A stretch of DNA of 64,000 nt, from NCBI GenBank assembly GCA_028583605.1, contig CM053325.1:47624987-47688986 (forward strand), in the 5' to 3' direction. The stretch comes from Dastarcus helophoroides. Lineage: Eukaryota; Arthropoda; Insecta; Coleoptera; Bothrideridae. The position numbers were made by a program, and so were the translations under genes. Under the pieces are notes generated by a model. It was given only the letters and a program-made list of their open reading frames with translations, searched no databases and was not told the origin of the DNA. This document shows positions 54,130-64,000 of this stretch, in pieces (position 1 is the stretch's first letter; each line of letters starts with the position of its first letter).

Positions 54130-54440
54130 AGTTTTAACTTCAAAAATACAAATCTCGCAACAAGTTTTGCTCCTTCTACACTTTTGGTTTCCTGTACAAG
54201 TTCGACCGCCACCTCTGAATTATTCAAATTTCCTGAATGCAGTCGAATAATTGAATTAAAATCTTTCCCGTTATAGTAAGCTCGAGCTGCCTTCATATTA
54301 TCCTTCCTTTTCTTTAGCTTTGGCGTACTCCAAATGTATTTTACCGGATGTAATTTAAGGTAAAATTTCGCCAACCTTGGCTCAATTTTTCAGACTAATG
54401 TAATTCATTGCTGCCCTTTCATATGCTTGACATTTTTCAA
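54130..54440 (-). pseudogene. Fragment of WDR19/IFT144 (intraflagellar transport)
   Basis: Minus-strand frames read ERAAMNYISLKN-stop-AKVGEILP, SGKIHLEYAKAKEKEG, then after a frameshift NMKAARAYYNGKDFNSIIRL and NSEVAVELVQETKSVEGAKL VARF. This matches the C-terminal TPR-like region of WDR19 (IFT-A subunit): YAKAKE..GNYKEA..AYE...D..S..R..L..LN..E.AV.IV.ET.S.EGAK.VA.F. No introns in this short piece; two in-frame stops and one shift. A duplicated or captured fragment, not a gene. Confidence 0.68.
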
Positions 54441-54622
54441 AAGTACAATACAAAAAAATAAAATAAAAATTTTATTTACAAACAACGTGTCTAAATGCTC
54501 GAATAAAACAAAAAATGTTAAGCAGACAACAAGTTAAATACTCGAATAAAACAAGATATTTTATTTACAAACAACAACGCAAAAATACTTGAATAAAATA
54601 AACACTTTATTAAAACAATAAG

Positions 54623-54643
54623 TTAGGTTAGGTTAGGTAACTA
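54623..54643 (+). repeat. Short interstitial TTAGG run
   Basis: GTTAGGTTAGGTTAGGTAAC: three copies of the insect telomere unit, just left of an element end. Too short to mean more. Confidence 0.7.
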
Positions 54644-54705
54644 TCATTTTTACTCAAGCTGCAAGCAGACTGCCATTTTTTTTCGTAAAGAATCATCTTT
54701 GGAAT

Positions 54706-57649
54706 CAGGCCGGTAACCACGATAAACTTACAACCAGGATTTTGTTTCGTGGGGGGGAGGGGGGACTGTAATCCTTCTGCTAAAACTACCAGTCTTTGCG
54801 CTTAGGTTAGAGCGAAGAAGCCACGGTCAAATACTTTTTTACTATTAATATTATTATTGTATACAAGTATATTAAAATATAAAAAATACAGTAAAACCAT
54901 TTCTAGAGTCTAACTCTTCTAACATTCTGACAAAGTAATTTAACAACAACGTTGTCTATTTATCTTAATTTAATTTCTAAATTAAAACATATGCATGGGT
55001 AAGATGATAAAATTACTCGAAAGATATTCCTTTTCTAAAATTTATCTTTGAACTGTCTTCTAGAACCTGCAGTTGTGTATGAAAAATGCTTATAGAAATT
55101 GCTCTATTTAAAGACTTAGTTTGAAGTCAGCTGGAGAAAACTCTTTTTTTTTATTTTTTTTTAAATTTCGATTAAATTCATGATTTTAACTTTCATCTCA
55201 AATTTAAAGTTTGCACCCGAACATTTAGAATTTGAATATTCTTTCTAAATTCTGGAAGATTAGATGTTTTTTTTTAAGTTCAAGTTTCCTCTTAGTGTCC
55301 AACTCTTCTAAGTGGCAACAACTTCAATTCCTACGTTCTTTATTTTGGGCAATTTTGGGAATTATTGTTGCTATCTGAATTTGCAATGTCGAAATGCATT
55401 TCATTCTTCCGAATTGAGAAAAAAAGTTTTGCTTTCAAGTTATTTATCAAAATGTCGACCTTTTCTTGGAAATTTTCAATTTTAATTAGATTTTTTGCTA
55501 AATGCAAAGTCTGTTAATACTTTTACTTTTTTTTTCTCAAAATTCAAACTTTGAAATCTTGGTATTTACTTCAAACCCACAAATATTTTTTTAAACTTTG
55601 ATTCTTTCTAGAAACTTAAAAATGTCGCCAAAATGTTTGTGAAAAATGTCAGATATCGAAATTCTGAACTTAATCTTGAGTTTTTTGAATTTGGAATTTT
55701 AATTCGAAATGTCCTGAAAAGTCTACATTTAGAGTGGACAAACTCGTTCTAGAAAAAGTTTAATTACGACCGTGTTTATACTTAAAAATGACCAACATTC
55801 AATATTAAACATTTCTGAAAATATTAACTTTTTTAAAAATTTTGTATTTCTGAACAAAATTAGGATATGTTAATTCTTAATGTGACCTGTTCGAACTCGA
55901 AATTTTTAGTTTTTTAAATTCGAAATTTTAGAAATAATTTGACATTTAGAATTCCTCTCTAAATCCGAAGAAAAAAGAAGCCATAATATTTCAAAAAAAA
56001 GTTTTGAAGTCAAAATTTTCTAAAAAAAAATCTCTCATTTCCAAAAGATAAAATCTATTAACAAAAACTAATAACTCTCAACATTTTTTCTTGAAACGAA
56101 ATTCAAAAAATAAACTTTGATATTTCCTGAAACTTTTGGTGTTTTCTCAAAATGGCCAAGGGATTTTTTATAAATTAAATGTCTAGAAAGAAAGTCAAAA
56201 TATTTTGAAGAAGTCTGAATTTTGAACCAGTAGTGCTAATGCAAAAATGTTGAAAAATAAACTTAAGTCATTAGGCTCATTTTTTTTTAAATGTCGACTT
56301 TAATCTTGACATTTTTAAACTCGTCGGAAAAAGTTGTAAACATTTTAAAAATCAAATTTTTCTAAAAATATGAATTTAAAGTTGAAATTTGATAACTAAG
56401 ATAGAAATTCCAATATTTTTTTGGAAGTTTTCACTTGGAATTCGAATTTGGTAGAAAAAAGTAGAATTTTCGAAATCGTAATCAAAATACAAACAAATCA
56501 ACTTCATAATAAAAAATTTCGAAATTTTTTATTATGAAGTTAAAACTTTTTGAAAAAATTAAAAATTTTAAATTAAGCTGATGGGTTAAAGTTATTAAAA
56601 AAATCCTGAATTCTCCAACTTAAAAATGCTCAAGTTTTGTAAAAAACTCGAAATTTTTAAATGAATCCACATTTTAAACATTTTTTTTAAAGTTCAATCG
56701 CCATGTTAGCAAAATTATAGAAGAAATTCATAAAAATAACTTATTAAAAAATGTTTTCTCAAAATAATGGCTTATAAGATATTTTGATTTTTTAGTAAAG
56801 GGCCTAACATTCAAAATTTTATTCAAAAACCGAATTTAAAATTTAAATTTTTAGATTCCAAAACTGTAAAACTAATATTACAAAATCCAAGTTTTTCTCA
56901 AAATTTGGTGTTAAATCTCGAAAAATCGCTTGTATAAATTTCCAGTTCTTCTCAAAATTTGAATTTTTTTTTCAAAATAGGAAGTTAAAGCTTGAAAAAC
57001 TTGCAAATTCAACATTATTTTAATAAAATTCAAAACGTAAGATTGAAATTTCAAATTAAAAAAAATAAATTTCAAGAAAAGTATAAATTTTTCTAGAAAC
57101 GAAATCTCAGATTTAAATGTCAGAATTTTGGAAAAAATTCGAATGAGTTTGAGGTAAAAATTTTAAGATTTAGGGCGAAAATTCGAGAATGAACTCGAAA
57201 TTTTAAGAACTTCTTCATTTGAAAATATACTCCTTCTGAATATCCTGAGTATAACCTAAAATCTATTATTTTTTTTAAATTTAGACTGAGATATTAAAAT
57301 GTTTTTTTTTTTTGTTAATTGTGAGTTTTGGCCTGTTAATACCTTTTTTAAAGGGTATTTTACCTTTTTGATGCCTTCTTTTGCTTTTCATTTTTGCCTA
57401 ATTATATTTTACTCACCTTTTTACCTTGCTTGATTGTGCTTAGAATCCGGTCTCTAATAATATAAAGAAATGGCGCCAAAAAAAAAAATCATCCTCGCAT
57501 TTCAGTACGAAAACAAAATGATCCATTAAAAATGGTTTTTAAAAAGGTCGCACATCTGAAAAATTTAGTTCTATCTAGTGTGAAGCCAAAAAATTTCAGG
57601 GGGGGCTGCAGCCCCCCAGCACCCCCCCCCCCGCGTGGTTACGGGCCTG
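54706..57649. mobile_element. hAT-like element with A+T array core, 8 bp duplication (7/8)
   Basis: Left CAGGCCGGTAACCACG, right inverted CAGGCCCGTAACCACG, with G-runs just inside both ends. Target duplication TTTGGAAT (54698-54705) against TTTGGAAA (57650-57657). No transposase; the core is the degenerate array. Confidence 0.88.
55140..57340. repeat. A+T array inside the 54706 element
   Basis: AAATTTCGA/TCGAAATTT-type words in both orientations at about 20 nt spacing, more scrambled than the other arrays. Confidence 0.65.
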
Positions 57650-57657
57650 TTTGGAAA

Positions 57658-58589
57658 TCTTCATATAACAGAAAAATGTGCATTGCATTGATTTTACAGA
57701 CATTTAAATAGTAATAAAAATAAAATCTATCCATAAAAACAATATTTACCTACCCAAAATAAGCTGGTTAGCTTGTACTTTTTGCTTGTTACACAAATAA
57801 CACGAACGCCATCCCATTTTTCTTTCGTTTTTCTACCGATATCCGGAAATGTCACATTGTCTAAATATTTCCATTTTTATTTAAACATGGAAATATTTAC
57901 AATACAGACCGGTGTTTACATTTGGCCGTGCACCCTTCTTGTCTTTGCGTGCACTGTGCACAGCTGATTTCTAACATATGCGCATTGCGACTCATCAACC
58001 AGTGTGAAGGTCAGCGAGAAAGAGAATTCTTTACCAAGTAAAACGCGGAATCTGGCCATATAAAAGTATACATAGATGGGCATGAGTAAAACGGGTTATT
58101 TCGAATTTTTCGCACATATTATAGCTCTGCAATCAACCAGCAGTTGGCGGTAGTGATTTGGTTCTGAACACAACATTGCTGTTTCAAATTAATTAGAGTT
58201 CATCAATGACAGAATATAATTTTCGTTTTATTGCTTATTTTCATTAAATATTGCCACATTTTCTCAACTTGTCTTTTATTTTCTCCTTATCACTTATCAA
58301 ATAAATTCGTAGTCATTAAGCTTAGTTTTAAAATAAAATGTCATTCGGGTTCCTCGATTTTCGTACCCACCAAATCGAATTATTTAAAAAAAATTGAATT
58401 CTTTACTACTGGAAAAACTTTATAAAAAATTAATTGCTGAAAAATAAACATTGAAGGCCTCAAAAAGTGAAAAATATTGGCGCACGTTTGACACTCGCCT
58501 GGAAATGTCATCTGTCATTCATATTCTTATATTTCTATGTAAATTTTGTGATGTTTCTTCCATGTTCGCTGTTCTAGTCTGTGATTTCC
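57658..58589. other. Upstream flank of TRIM37, nothing recognised
   Basis: No array. Only short ORFs. Possible regulatory sequence for TRIM37, none identified. Confidence 0.35.
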
Positions 58590-58743
58590 GACTTTCAGTG
58601 CAGTGATTTATTTGTTTTGTTTTTTTATAGTTGTAGAAATTTTGTGAATAAAAATTTTTCCGCATGGATTAAGAGACACGTATCTAAATTCTGCCAAATA
58701 ATCGATGGCATTTTTTTAGGGTCAATTAATTCAGTTGATAAAA
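58590..58743 (+). promoter_or_regulatory. TRIM37: Candidate TRIM37 start region and 5'UTR
   Basis: An arthropod-like initiator TTTCAGTGCAGTG lies at 58593-58605, about 150 bases before the first ATG. A TTTTTTTAG just before GGTCAATTAATT (58719) could be an acceptor, so the leader may itself be spliced. No TATA box was seen. Confidence 0.35.
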
Positions 58744-58794
58744 ATGGCTTCTCGAAATAAAATAGGGAATAAAAACGACGAACATAGTGTTGAG
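58744..58794 (+). CDS. TRIM37: TRIM37 first coding exon (form A)
   Basis: ATG with A at -3 and G at +4 opens 17 codons, [17 protein letters not shown], ending in phase 0 before GTTAGT. EHSVE resembles the usual TRIM37 start, which supports this exon over form B. Confidence 0.75.
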
Positions 58795-61700
58795 GTTAGT
58801 ATTTTTCAGTTAAAATAAGATACACTAAAAAAATTTGAAAATTCAGTTCTCCGCTTATAATCATTCATTCGAACGATACCAGCAGAAGTGTTTTTATTTT
58901 TCCAGAATACCGTTTCTTTGTTGCCAAGTGCTAATGATTATGTATCCACCTAAAATAAATAGTAATGTCAAAATTGATAGTTTCCGTATTTTATAGAAAC
59001 AAAGCCAAAATTAAACATGGACTGTTTTAATGCTATATCGGAATCAGTAAGTTTACTTTGCTATACAAATTCAGAAGTAATATTTTAGTGGATGCAAAGG
59101 TGTTATTAAATTTTATACCAAACCTGAAGAAGTGCAACATAAAATGAATCACCTATATTTTAAAATGTAGCAAAGGCCTCTATTCAAAGAGTGGAAGTTA
59201 ATTGCTTTTAATTAATTTTTAGACCTTGGCTGAAGTATTTCGTTGCTTCATTTGCATGGAAAAACTTCGAGATGCCCACCTTTGTCCTCACTGTTCCAAA
59301 TTATGCTGCTATACGTGTATCCGTCGTTGGTTGACAGAGCAGAGATCCCAGTGCCCTCATTGTAGAGCGTCACTTCATTTACATGAATTAGTAAACTGTC
59401 GATGGGTCGAAGAAGTTACTCAGCAGTTGGATAGTTTGCAAGCAGTGAGTTTAAATGCAAGTAGATCAGAAGACAATGATCGTGACAAGTAAGTACTATA
59501 GGTCTTATTGTGGAAGTTTTCCTTTGTTTTGTAAATAAAGTTCCATATTTTCTTTATTGTATAAGTAGTAAGCAGCTTTGTTATATTAATGCCCAAGTGG
59601 TATCAATTTATAATTTTATGTTTCTTTTTAGGTGCTCAACACATTTAGAAAAATTGTCTGTTTATTGTTGGACCTGTAGATGCTGCATATGTCACCAATG
59701 TGCTCTATGGGGAGGCACCCATTCTGGACACACTTTTAAACCACTTGATGAAGTTTACGATCAACATGTAACTCAAATTAAGGACGAGGTTGCACAACTA
59801 CGAAGGCGCCTAATGGAACTGATTAGTATTGTACAGGAAGTGGTATGTATTTAAATCTGAGAGTTGCTGTCAAGCCATAAATCGGTAGGTTAACATAAGA
59901 AACTTTATTCTGCACATTTCTCTTTTGACATGATATAAAATATATTAAATGCCAACTATCTTGAGAGAAGCTATCACTTATTTACACATCTGAGATAAAT
60001 TACTCTATACAAAATGTTCTATATATTTTATCTCAGAAAGAAATGTATGGAATAAAGTGTCTAGTTTAAATGTACCAATTCAGTCATCTATCATTGAAGA
60101 TTATACCACAAATGTAAAACATGGTAGCCATAGAAACAAGAATTACAGATTAATTTATGTTTCAAATTAAATGTTCACACCTTGTAGAGACCTGCACGAC
60201 TTAGTAAAAATGTAATCGGATTTTAACCACTGATTACTTTTCCAAAAAGTTGACATTGTGGCGTTATACCAGATATACTTGTTTGTAATCGTGAAATTTA
60301 TATTATCGGTTTTGTGTTGCATGTTACAAGTTGATACCTGTTGAAAATTTATACTTTCTATATTTTATATTTTAGATACGTAGTTTGAAGAATTTTATGT
60401 GTTATTAGCAAGTATTTGTATATTATAATTTACTACACAAGTCAAAATTTCGAGAAAAAGTTGACATTTTGGAATAGTCGAATTTAAAAAAAAAAATTAG
60501 AACTTCAAGAAATAGTCCCTTAGATAGTTCGATTTTTGCCTAAGGAAAAGACATATAAATCTGTTTTAAGTATACATGTAAAATTTTTTAAAATAGTCAC
60601 AATTTTCGAAAAAAATATCAAATCGAAAAATTGAAAGGCAATTTCCAAAGAAGCGAAAAAAGTCGAAATATATGTAAATTTTCAAAAAATAAATTTTGAA
60701 ATGGTTAAAATTTTAAAATCAAAATCGAAGTTTTGAAAAATGTCAAGATTATTATAGAAAGTTCAAATTTCCAAAAAAAAAGTTTAGATTTTCTAAAAAG
60801 TCGAAAAATGTCACCATTTTGAAATTCCTCCAAACATTCGAGTATTTCAAAAAATGACGAAATTTTCAACAAAATTGTAAATTTTTCAAAAAGAAATTTT
60901 CATTTGAGAAATAATCTAAAATTTCAAAAAGTCAAACTTAAAAAAGTATCGAGATTTAAAACAAATTCAAGAATTTTCAATCAACTTTTCAAAAAACCTA
61001 ATTTTTTAAAAGGTCGCTTTACTTGAGAAAAGACAAGAATATCAGGAAAGTCGGAACTTTTTTAAAAATCGTAATTTTATTGCAAAATTTGGATAAAAAA
61101 GAATTGAAAAAAAAGTCGAAATTTGAAAAAAATGTTAGTTTCCATTAAATCAAATTTTAAATAAAATCAAAATTGTCGAAGTCTGAATATTGAAGAAGAG
61201 CCAAAATTATCAGAAAAGTTGAAATTTTCAAAAAAAGACCCAATTTTGAGGAATTATTATTTGAAAAGAGGCGAAGTTTTGAATAGTTAAATTTTTGAAA
61301 TAACAGTCAAACATTTTTAAAAAAAACTCGGAATTGTCATTTTGAAAAATGATCAATTTTTTTTAAAGAGTCAAAACTTTTATTAATCTTCCAGTTCTTG
61401 AATTACTACCGGAAATATTTCCGGGAGCATGAATTTTCTGAAAATTCGTTTTCGACTCTGGATAATTTTCTAAAAAAATTCATGCTCGGGAAGATATTTT
61501 CTGTAGTAATTCAAGAACGTGGGAAATTCGGTAAGAAAATTTCGCACCAAAATAATATAAAAAATTATAGCATGACATAAATCAAAATTGCCTCTTTATA
61601 TACTTTTATATTTTACTAAGTAAGGAAAGATATAAATAACTTATTAATAGCATTATAGCTTTGTAAAGATAAAGGGTAAATGTAACAATAATTAATTATG

Positions 61701-63951
61701 TAAAAAGCATATAGATGGAAGTTTAGAAATTTGACAGAATTACTATGTAATTTCTAATTACCATGTAATCACACCCAGGGTACCCAGGAGGAAAAAACTT
61801 CCGAGAACTTTTGTGGTTGCTATAGTAACGAGCTGAAATGAAAGCTTCTTATTGGCTTTAAAATGATGGCGTCAAATTTTCAAGAAAATTACAATTTTGC
61901 ATAAAAATCAACATTTTTAAAAAAAAATTAGAAAAATTCGAAATTTTGCAAAATAATTCAAATTTAAAAATAGATATTTTTAAGAATTAAAATGTTAGAA
62001 ACGTTACAATTTTTAAAAAATTTCAAATTTTGAAAAATTCGAGAACCGTCATTTTTAACACTTTAGTTTTCAAAAATTCTACATTTTAAAAATTTTCAGA
62101 GTGGACATTTTTAAAAAATGTAAAAAATTTTAAAAAGATAAATTTTAGAAAAAATTGAAACCTTGAAAAATCAAATTTTTTAAAAAAACTAGAAATTTTT
62201 GGAAGAATTGGTCAAAACGCAAACAAAAATCGAATTTAAAAAAAGAAAAATTTTTCGAAAAATGGAAATGCTAAAAAAATGTCGAAATTTTCAAAAAAAA
62301 TTCAATTTTCGAAAAAATGTTAACCTTAAAACAATTTAAAAAAATCGATATTTTCAACAAAGATACAAATTTTTGAAAATGAAATTACCAGAAAAATCGA
62401 AAATTTCGAACTTTTTTTGAAAATTTTTACCTTTGCTGGTAATTTTAATTTTTCAAAACATTTACTTTTCAAAAATTTCGGATTAAAATTTAGAAAAATG
62501 CCGACATTTTTGATAAAGTTGAAATTTTGAAAATTTGAAACGTTTGTAAAAAAACAAGATTTAAAAAAAGTCGAGATTTTAATAAAAGAGTCGTAATTTT
62601 GAAATAACGATATTTTTTTAAAAAGTCAACCATTTGAAAAATTCGACATCATTTTCACAAACAAAATGTTTAAAAAAGTGAAATTTTGAAAAAAACACGA
62701 AATTTTCCCAAGGCATATTTTTTTAAAAAACCCAAGTCGAAGGTTCGAAATTAGAAATTTTCAATAGTGTTTCCAAACCAATTTTAGAACATTTTGAAAA
62801 ACAAGACGAAATTTAAACAAGCGAAAATTTCAAACAGAAAAACTTTTGGAAAAATGTCGAAATGAAAAAAAAACGATTTATATAAACACATTAGTGGCCA
62901 TGGTAATAGGGAGTGGGATCTGATGAAATATTAACTAGTAAAACTATAAAATATAAAAAAAAGATGATCTAGAATTTAAATCAAGACTGTTTTGTTGGTT
63001 CAAGAACCTCAAGTTAAAAAGTTTAATCAAAATTGTTAGAGCTATTTCGAGGAAAATATAAACATAAAAAATATATTTTAAAATTACGCGCCTTTCTATT
63101 TCTCCAAACGATGCCGATTACATAATCAGACGATTATTACTCATACTCGTCTCGTGACGTGACGATTACCATAGTCGGCATCGTTGTACTCGTCCTGTAA
63201 TCAGACGATACCGTACACACTCGTGCAGGTCTCTAGTACCTTGTAATCTCAAAAGATTGTCATTTTCATGTTTTGGAAAATCGGAAAAAATACTGTGCAC
63301 AAATTATTTGTCGTCGAAAGTTAATTTGTGTTACAATTATGGACAACTTTGTTTTTATTTTCAAAGCCTATCGAGTAGCCTTTCCAATGATTGATGCAAA
63401 AAGCACATAACAGGAAATTTAAATTTTCGACATCGAAGAATCTTTATCCTGATAAGTTTACAGTACAATGATGAACCAATTGATTTGGTATTCTATTATT
63501 TTAAAACTAATAAATCAAACCTTTTACCCCATAGGAGCGTAATGTGGAATCTGTTAGATCAGCTAAGGATGAAAGAGTTAGGGAAATACGCAACGCGGTA
63601 GAACTCATGATTGCTCGATTGGATTCACAACTGAAGACTAAACTACTTACATTAATGGGACAGAAAGATTCTCTAACTCAGGTGAGCGAATTGAAACTAA
63701 TATATAATTTATTAATTTTTAAGGCATTGGAGCCGGTTTACGTTAAGCTTGTTAATGTACTAACCCCACACCGCTTTTTAGGAAACTGAACAATTAGAAC
63801 ATCTTTTGCATGAGATCGAACATCAACTTCATACCTGTACACGATCGGAATTAATAACAAAGAGCGGTGAATTATCGAGGATGATTCATTCTATTCGTAA
63901 AAAGCCAATGACCAGCTTTGTAACTGCTCCCGTACCAGCGGATTTTCATAG
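58744..63951 (+). CDS. TRIM37: TRIM37 E3 ubiquitin ligase, N-terminal part (gene continues past the edge)
   Basis: Exons 58744-58794, 59223-59488, 59632-59842, 63535-63681 and 63782-63951 join in phase with GT..AG introns. The visible 281 codons hold a RING finger ([17 protein letters not shown]), a B-box ([21 protein letters not shown]) and a long coiled coil (about residues 155-245) ending in [16 protein letters not shown]. Near-identity of these blocks to animal TRIM37 makes the assignment secure. The MATH domain expected next is outside the window. Known TRIM37 proteins are E3 ligases linked to peroxisome import, centriole control and chromatin. Intron 3 is 3.7 kb and is filled by an array-bearing transposon. 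The last donor (GTAGCT) is weak. Confidence 0.97.
58997..59046 (+). CDS. TRIM37: Possible alternative TRIM37 first coding exon (form B)
   Basis: Acceptor-like TTTTATAG ends at 58996 and a perfect GTAAGT donor starts at 59047. An ATG at 59017 (A at -3, G at +4) encodes [10 protein letters not shown] and ends in phase 0, so it joins exon 2 as SES-TLAEVF. If spliced after form A it would bring an in-frame TAA (AAA CAA AGC CAA AAT TAA) before the new ATG. It could be an alternative first exon, a 5'UTR exon, or chance. Confidence 0.4.
59223..59488 (+). CDS. TRIM37: TRIM37 exon 2 (RING finger)
   Basis: Starts [19 protein letters not shown]. All eight RING zinc ligands are present through CPHCRA, followed by [15 protein letters not shown]. 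Acceptor TTTTTAG, donor GTAAGT, ending in phase 2. Confidence 0.96.
59632..59842 (+). CDS. TRIM37: TRIM37 exon 3 (B-box, start of coiled coil)
   Basis: B-box zinc ligands run from [18 protein letters not shown] to HSGHTF, then the coiled coil begins at [19 protein letters not shown]. Acceptor TTTTTAG, donor GTATGT, ending in phase 0. Confidence 0.96.
59843..60184. other. TRIM37 intron 3, 5' part
   Basis: Ordinary A+T-rich intron sequence up to the transposon insertion; nothing recognised. Confidence 0.4.
60430..62890. repeat. A+T array inside the 60185 element
   Basis: Purine-rich AAATTTTGAAAAAAGTC-type units at 17-22 nt spacing, interrupted at 61394-61518 by a hairpin and at about 61560-61860 by unrelated sequence. 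Confidence 0.72.
61394..61518. repeat. Hairpin (44 bp arms) within the array
   Basis: GTTCTTGAATTACTACCGG at the left is inverted at the right (GTAGTAATTCAAGAAC). The arms also share GAGCATGAATTTT. Probably a small MITE inserted in the array. Confidence 0.8.
63245..63534. other. TRIM37 intron 3, 3' end
   Basis: Intron sequence leading to the CCCCATAG acceptor; nothing else recognised. Confidence 0.4.
63535..63681 (+). CDS. TRIM37: TRIM37 exon 4 (coiled coil)
   Basis: Forty-nine codons, [20 protein letters not shown] to GQKDSLTQ, continuing the coiled coil. Acceptor CCCCATAG, donor GTGAGC, phase 0 both ends. Confidence 0.96.
63782..63951 (+). CDS. TRIM37: TRIM37 exon 5 (coiled-coil end)
   Basis: [19 protein letters not shown] to [17 protein letters not shown]. 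Acceptor TTTTTAG. The 3' end at a GTAGCT donor (phase 2) is inferred because reading on meets TAG at once. Later exons are beyond the window. Confidence 0.9.
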
Positions 63952-64000
63952 GTAGCTACATTACATTTTCTTAAGTAGTAATTGTTATTGAGGAGTATTA

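Larger units (their letters stand above)
60185..63235. mobile_element. AGAGACC MITE, long form with A+T array core, in TRIM37 intron 3
   Basis: Ends TAGAGACCTGCACGA both ways; flanks ACACCTTG and GTACCTTG share 6 of 8 bases as a probable 8 bp duplication. The first 230 bp match the short copy at 23885 (AATGTAATCGGATT, GTTTGTAATCGTG) and the last 130 bp match its right end (CGATGCCGATTAC, CTCGTCTCGTGACG). Between them lies about 2.5 kb of array that the short copy lacks. Confidence 0.85.

Noticed and set aside
54623..54643. Telomere or chromosome-fusion scar from TTAGG
   Set aside because: Only three units, expected by chance or from local slippage.

Overview
The window is animal, almost certainly insect, nuclear DNA. 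It is very A+T-rich and has two conserved multi-exon genes with small exons and consensus GT..AG introns, surrounded by a dense, mostly decayed transposon load. The families (mariner, Tc1, hAT, RTE/Jockey/R2-like LINE remnants) and a short TTAGG stretch fit an insect genome, perhaps a beetle; the order is a guess. No bacterial operons, tRNA, rRNA or CRISPR arrays were seen. || Gene 1 (minus strand, 26518 down to 1293) is a complete 13-exon neprilysin-type M13 zinc metallopeptidase. I joined the exons by splice sites and reading phase into a 777-residue type II membrane protein with HEITH, ENIAD, NAFY and a terminal CSVW. An upstream ORF lies in its 5' leader. A TATA-containing stretch near 30.5 kb is only a candidate promoter. 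|| Gene 2 (plus strand, from 58744 and running off the right edge) is TRIM37, the RING/B-box/coiled-coil/MATH E3 ubiquitin ligase. Five coding exons are visible, plus a possible alternative first coding exon. || The introns and the 28 kb between the genes hold transposons and repeats. From left to right: a 0.3 kb mariner-like MITE (3179), a 1.1 kb fold-back (4033), a Tc1 fossil (5405), an R2-like reverse transcriptase fossil (7180), a hAT-like shell filled with an A+T array (8782), a TAA-flanked element filled with the same kind of array (12323), a mariner deletion derivative (14665), a LINE fragment (16300), a full-length but dead hAT with perfect 8 bp target duplication (17939), an AGAGACCTGCACGA MITE (23885), an RTE LINE fragment (28053), an uncharacterised repetitive gene fossil (31540), a second Tc1/mariner-superfamily fossil (32290), a hAT-like shell with array (34927), a nested fold-back complex (38272), two opposed Tc1 fossils (40690 to 42040), an element carrying a broken DUF4806 gene (42204), a 1 kb TIR element (46664), a hammerhead-ribozyme-like motif (49271), a Jockey-like LINE (52110), a WDR19/IFT144 fragment (54130), another array-filled hAT-like shell (54706), and an array-filled copy of the AGAGACC MITE inside TRIM37 (60185). 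|| Main unusual signal: long degenerate arrays of a roughly 19 nt A+T-rich unit occupy the cores of at least five elements with unrelated terminal inverted repeats. One family is present both without (0.5 kb) and with (3 kb) the array. Second: a near-consensus hammerhead ribozyme in a repeat family whose other copy is a fold-back flanked by 12 bp target duplications.
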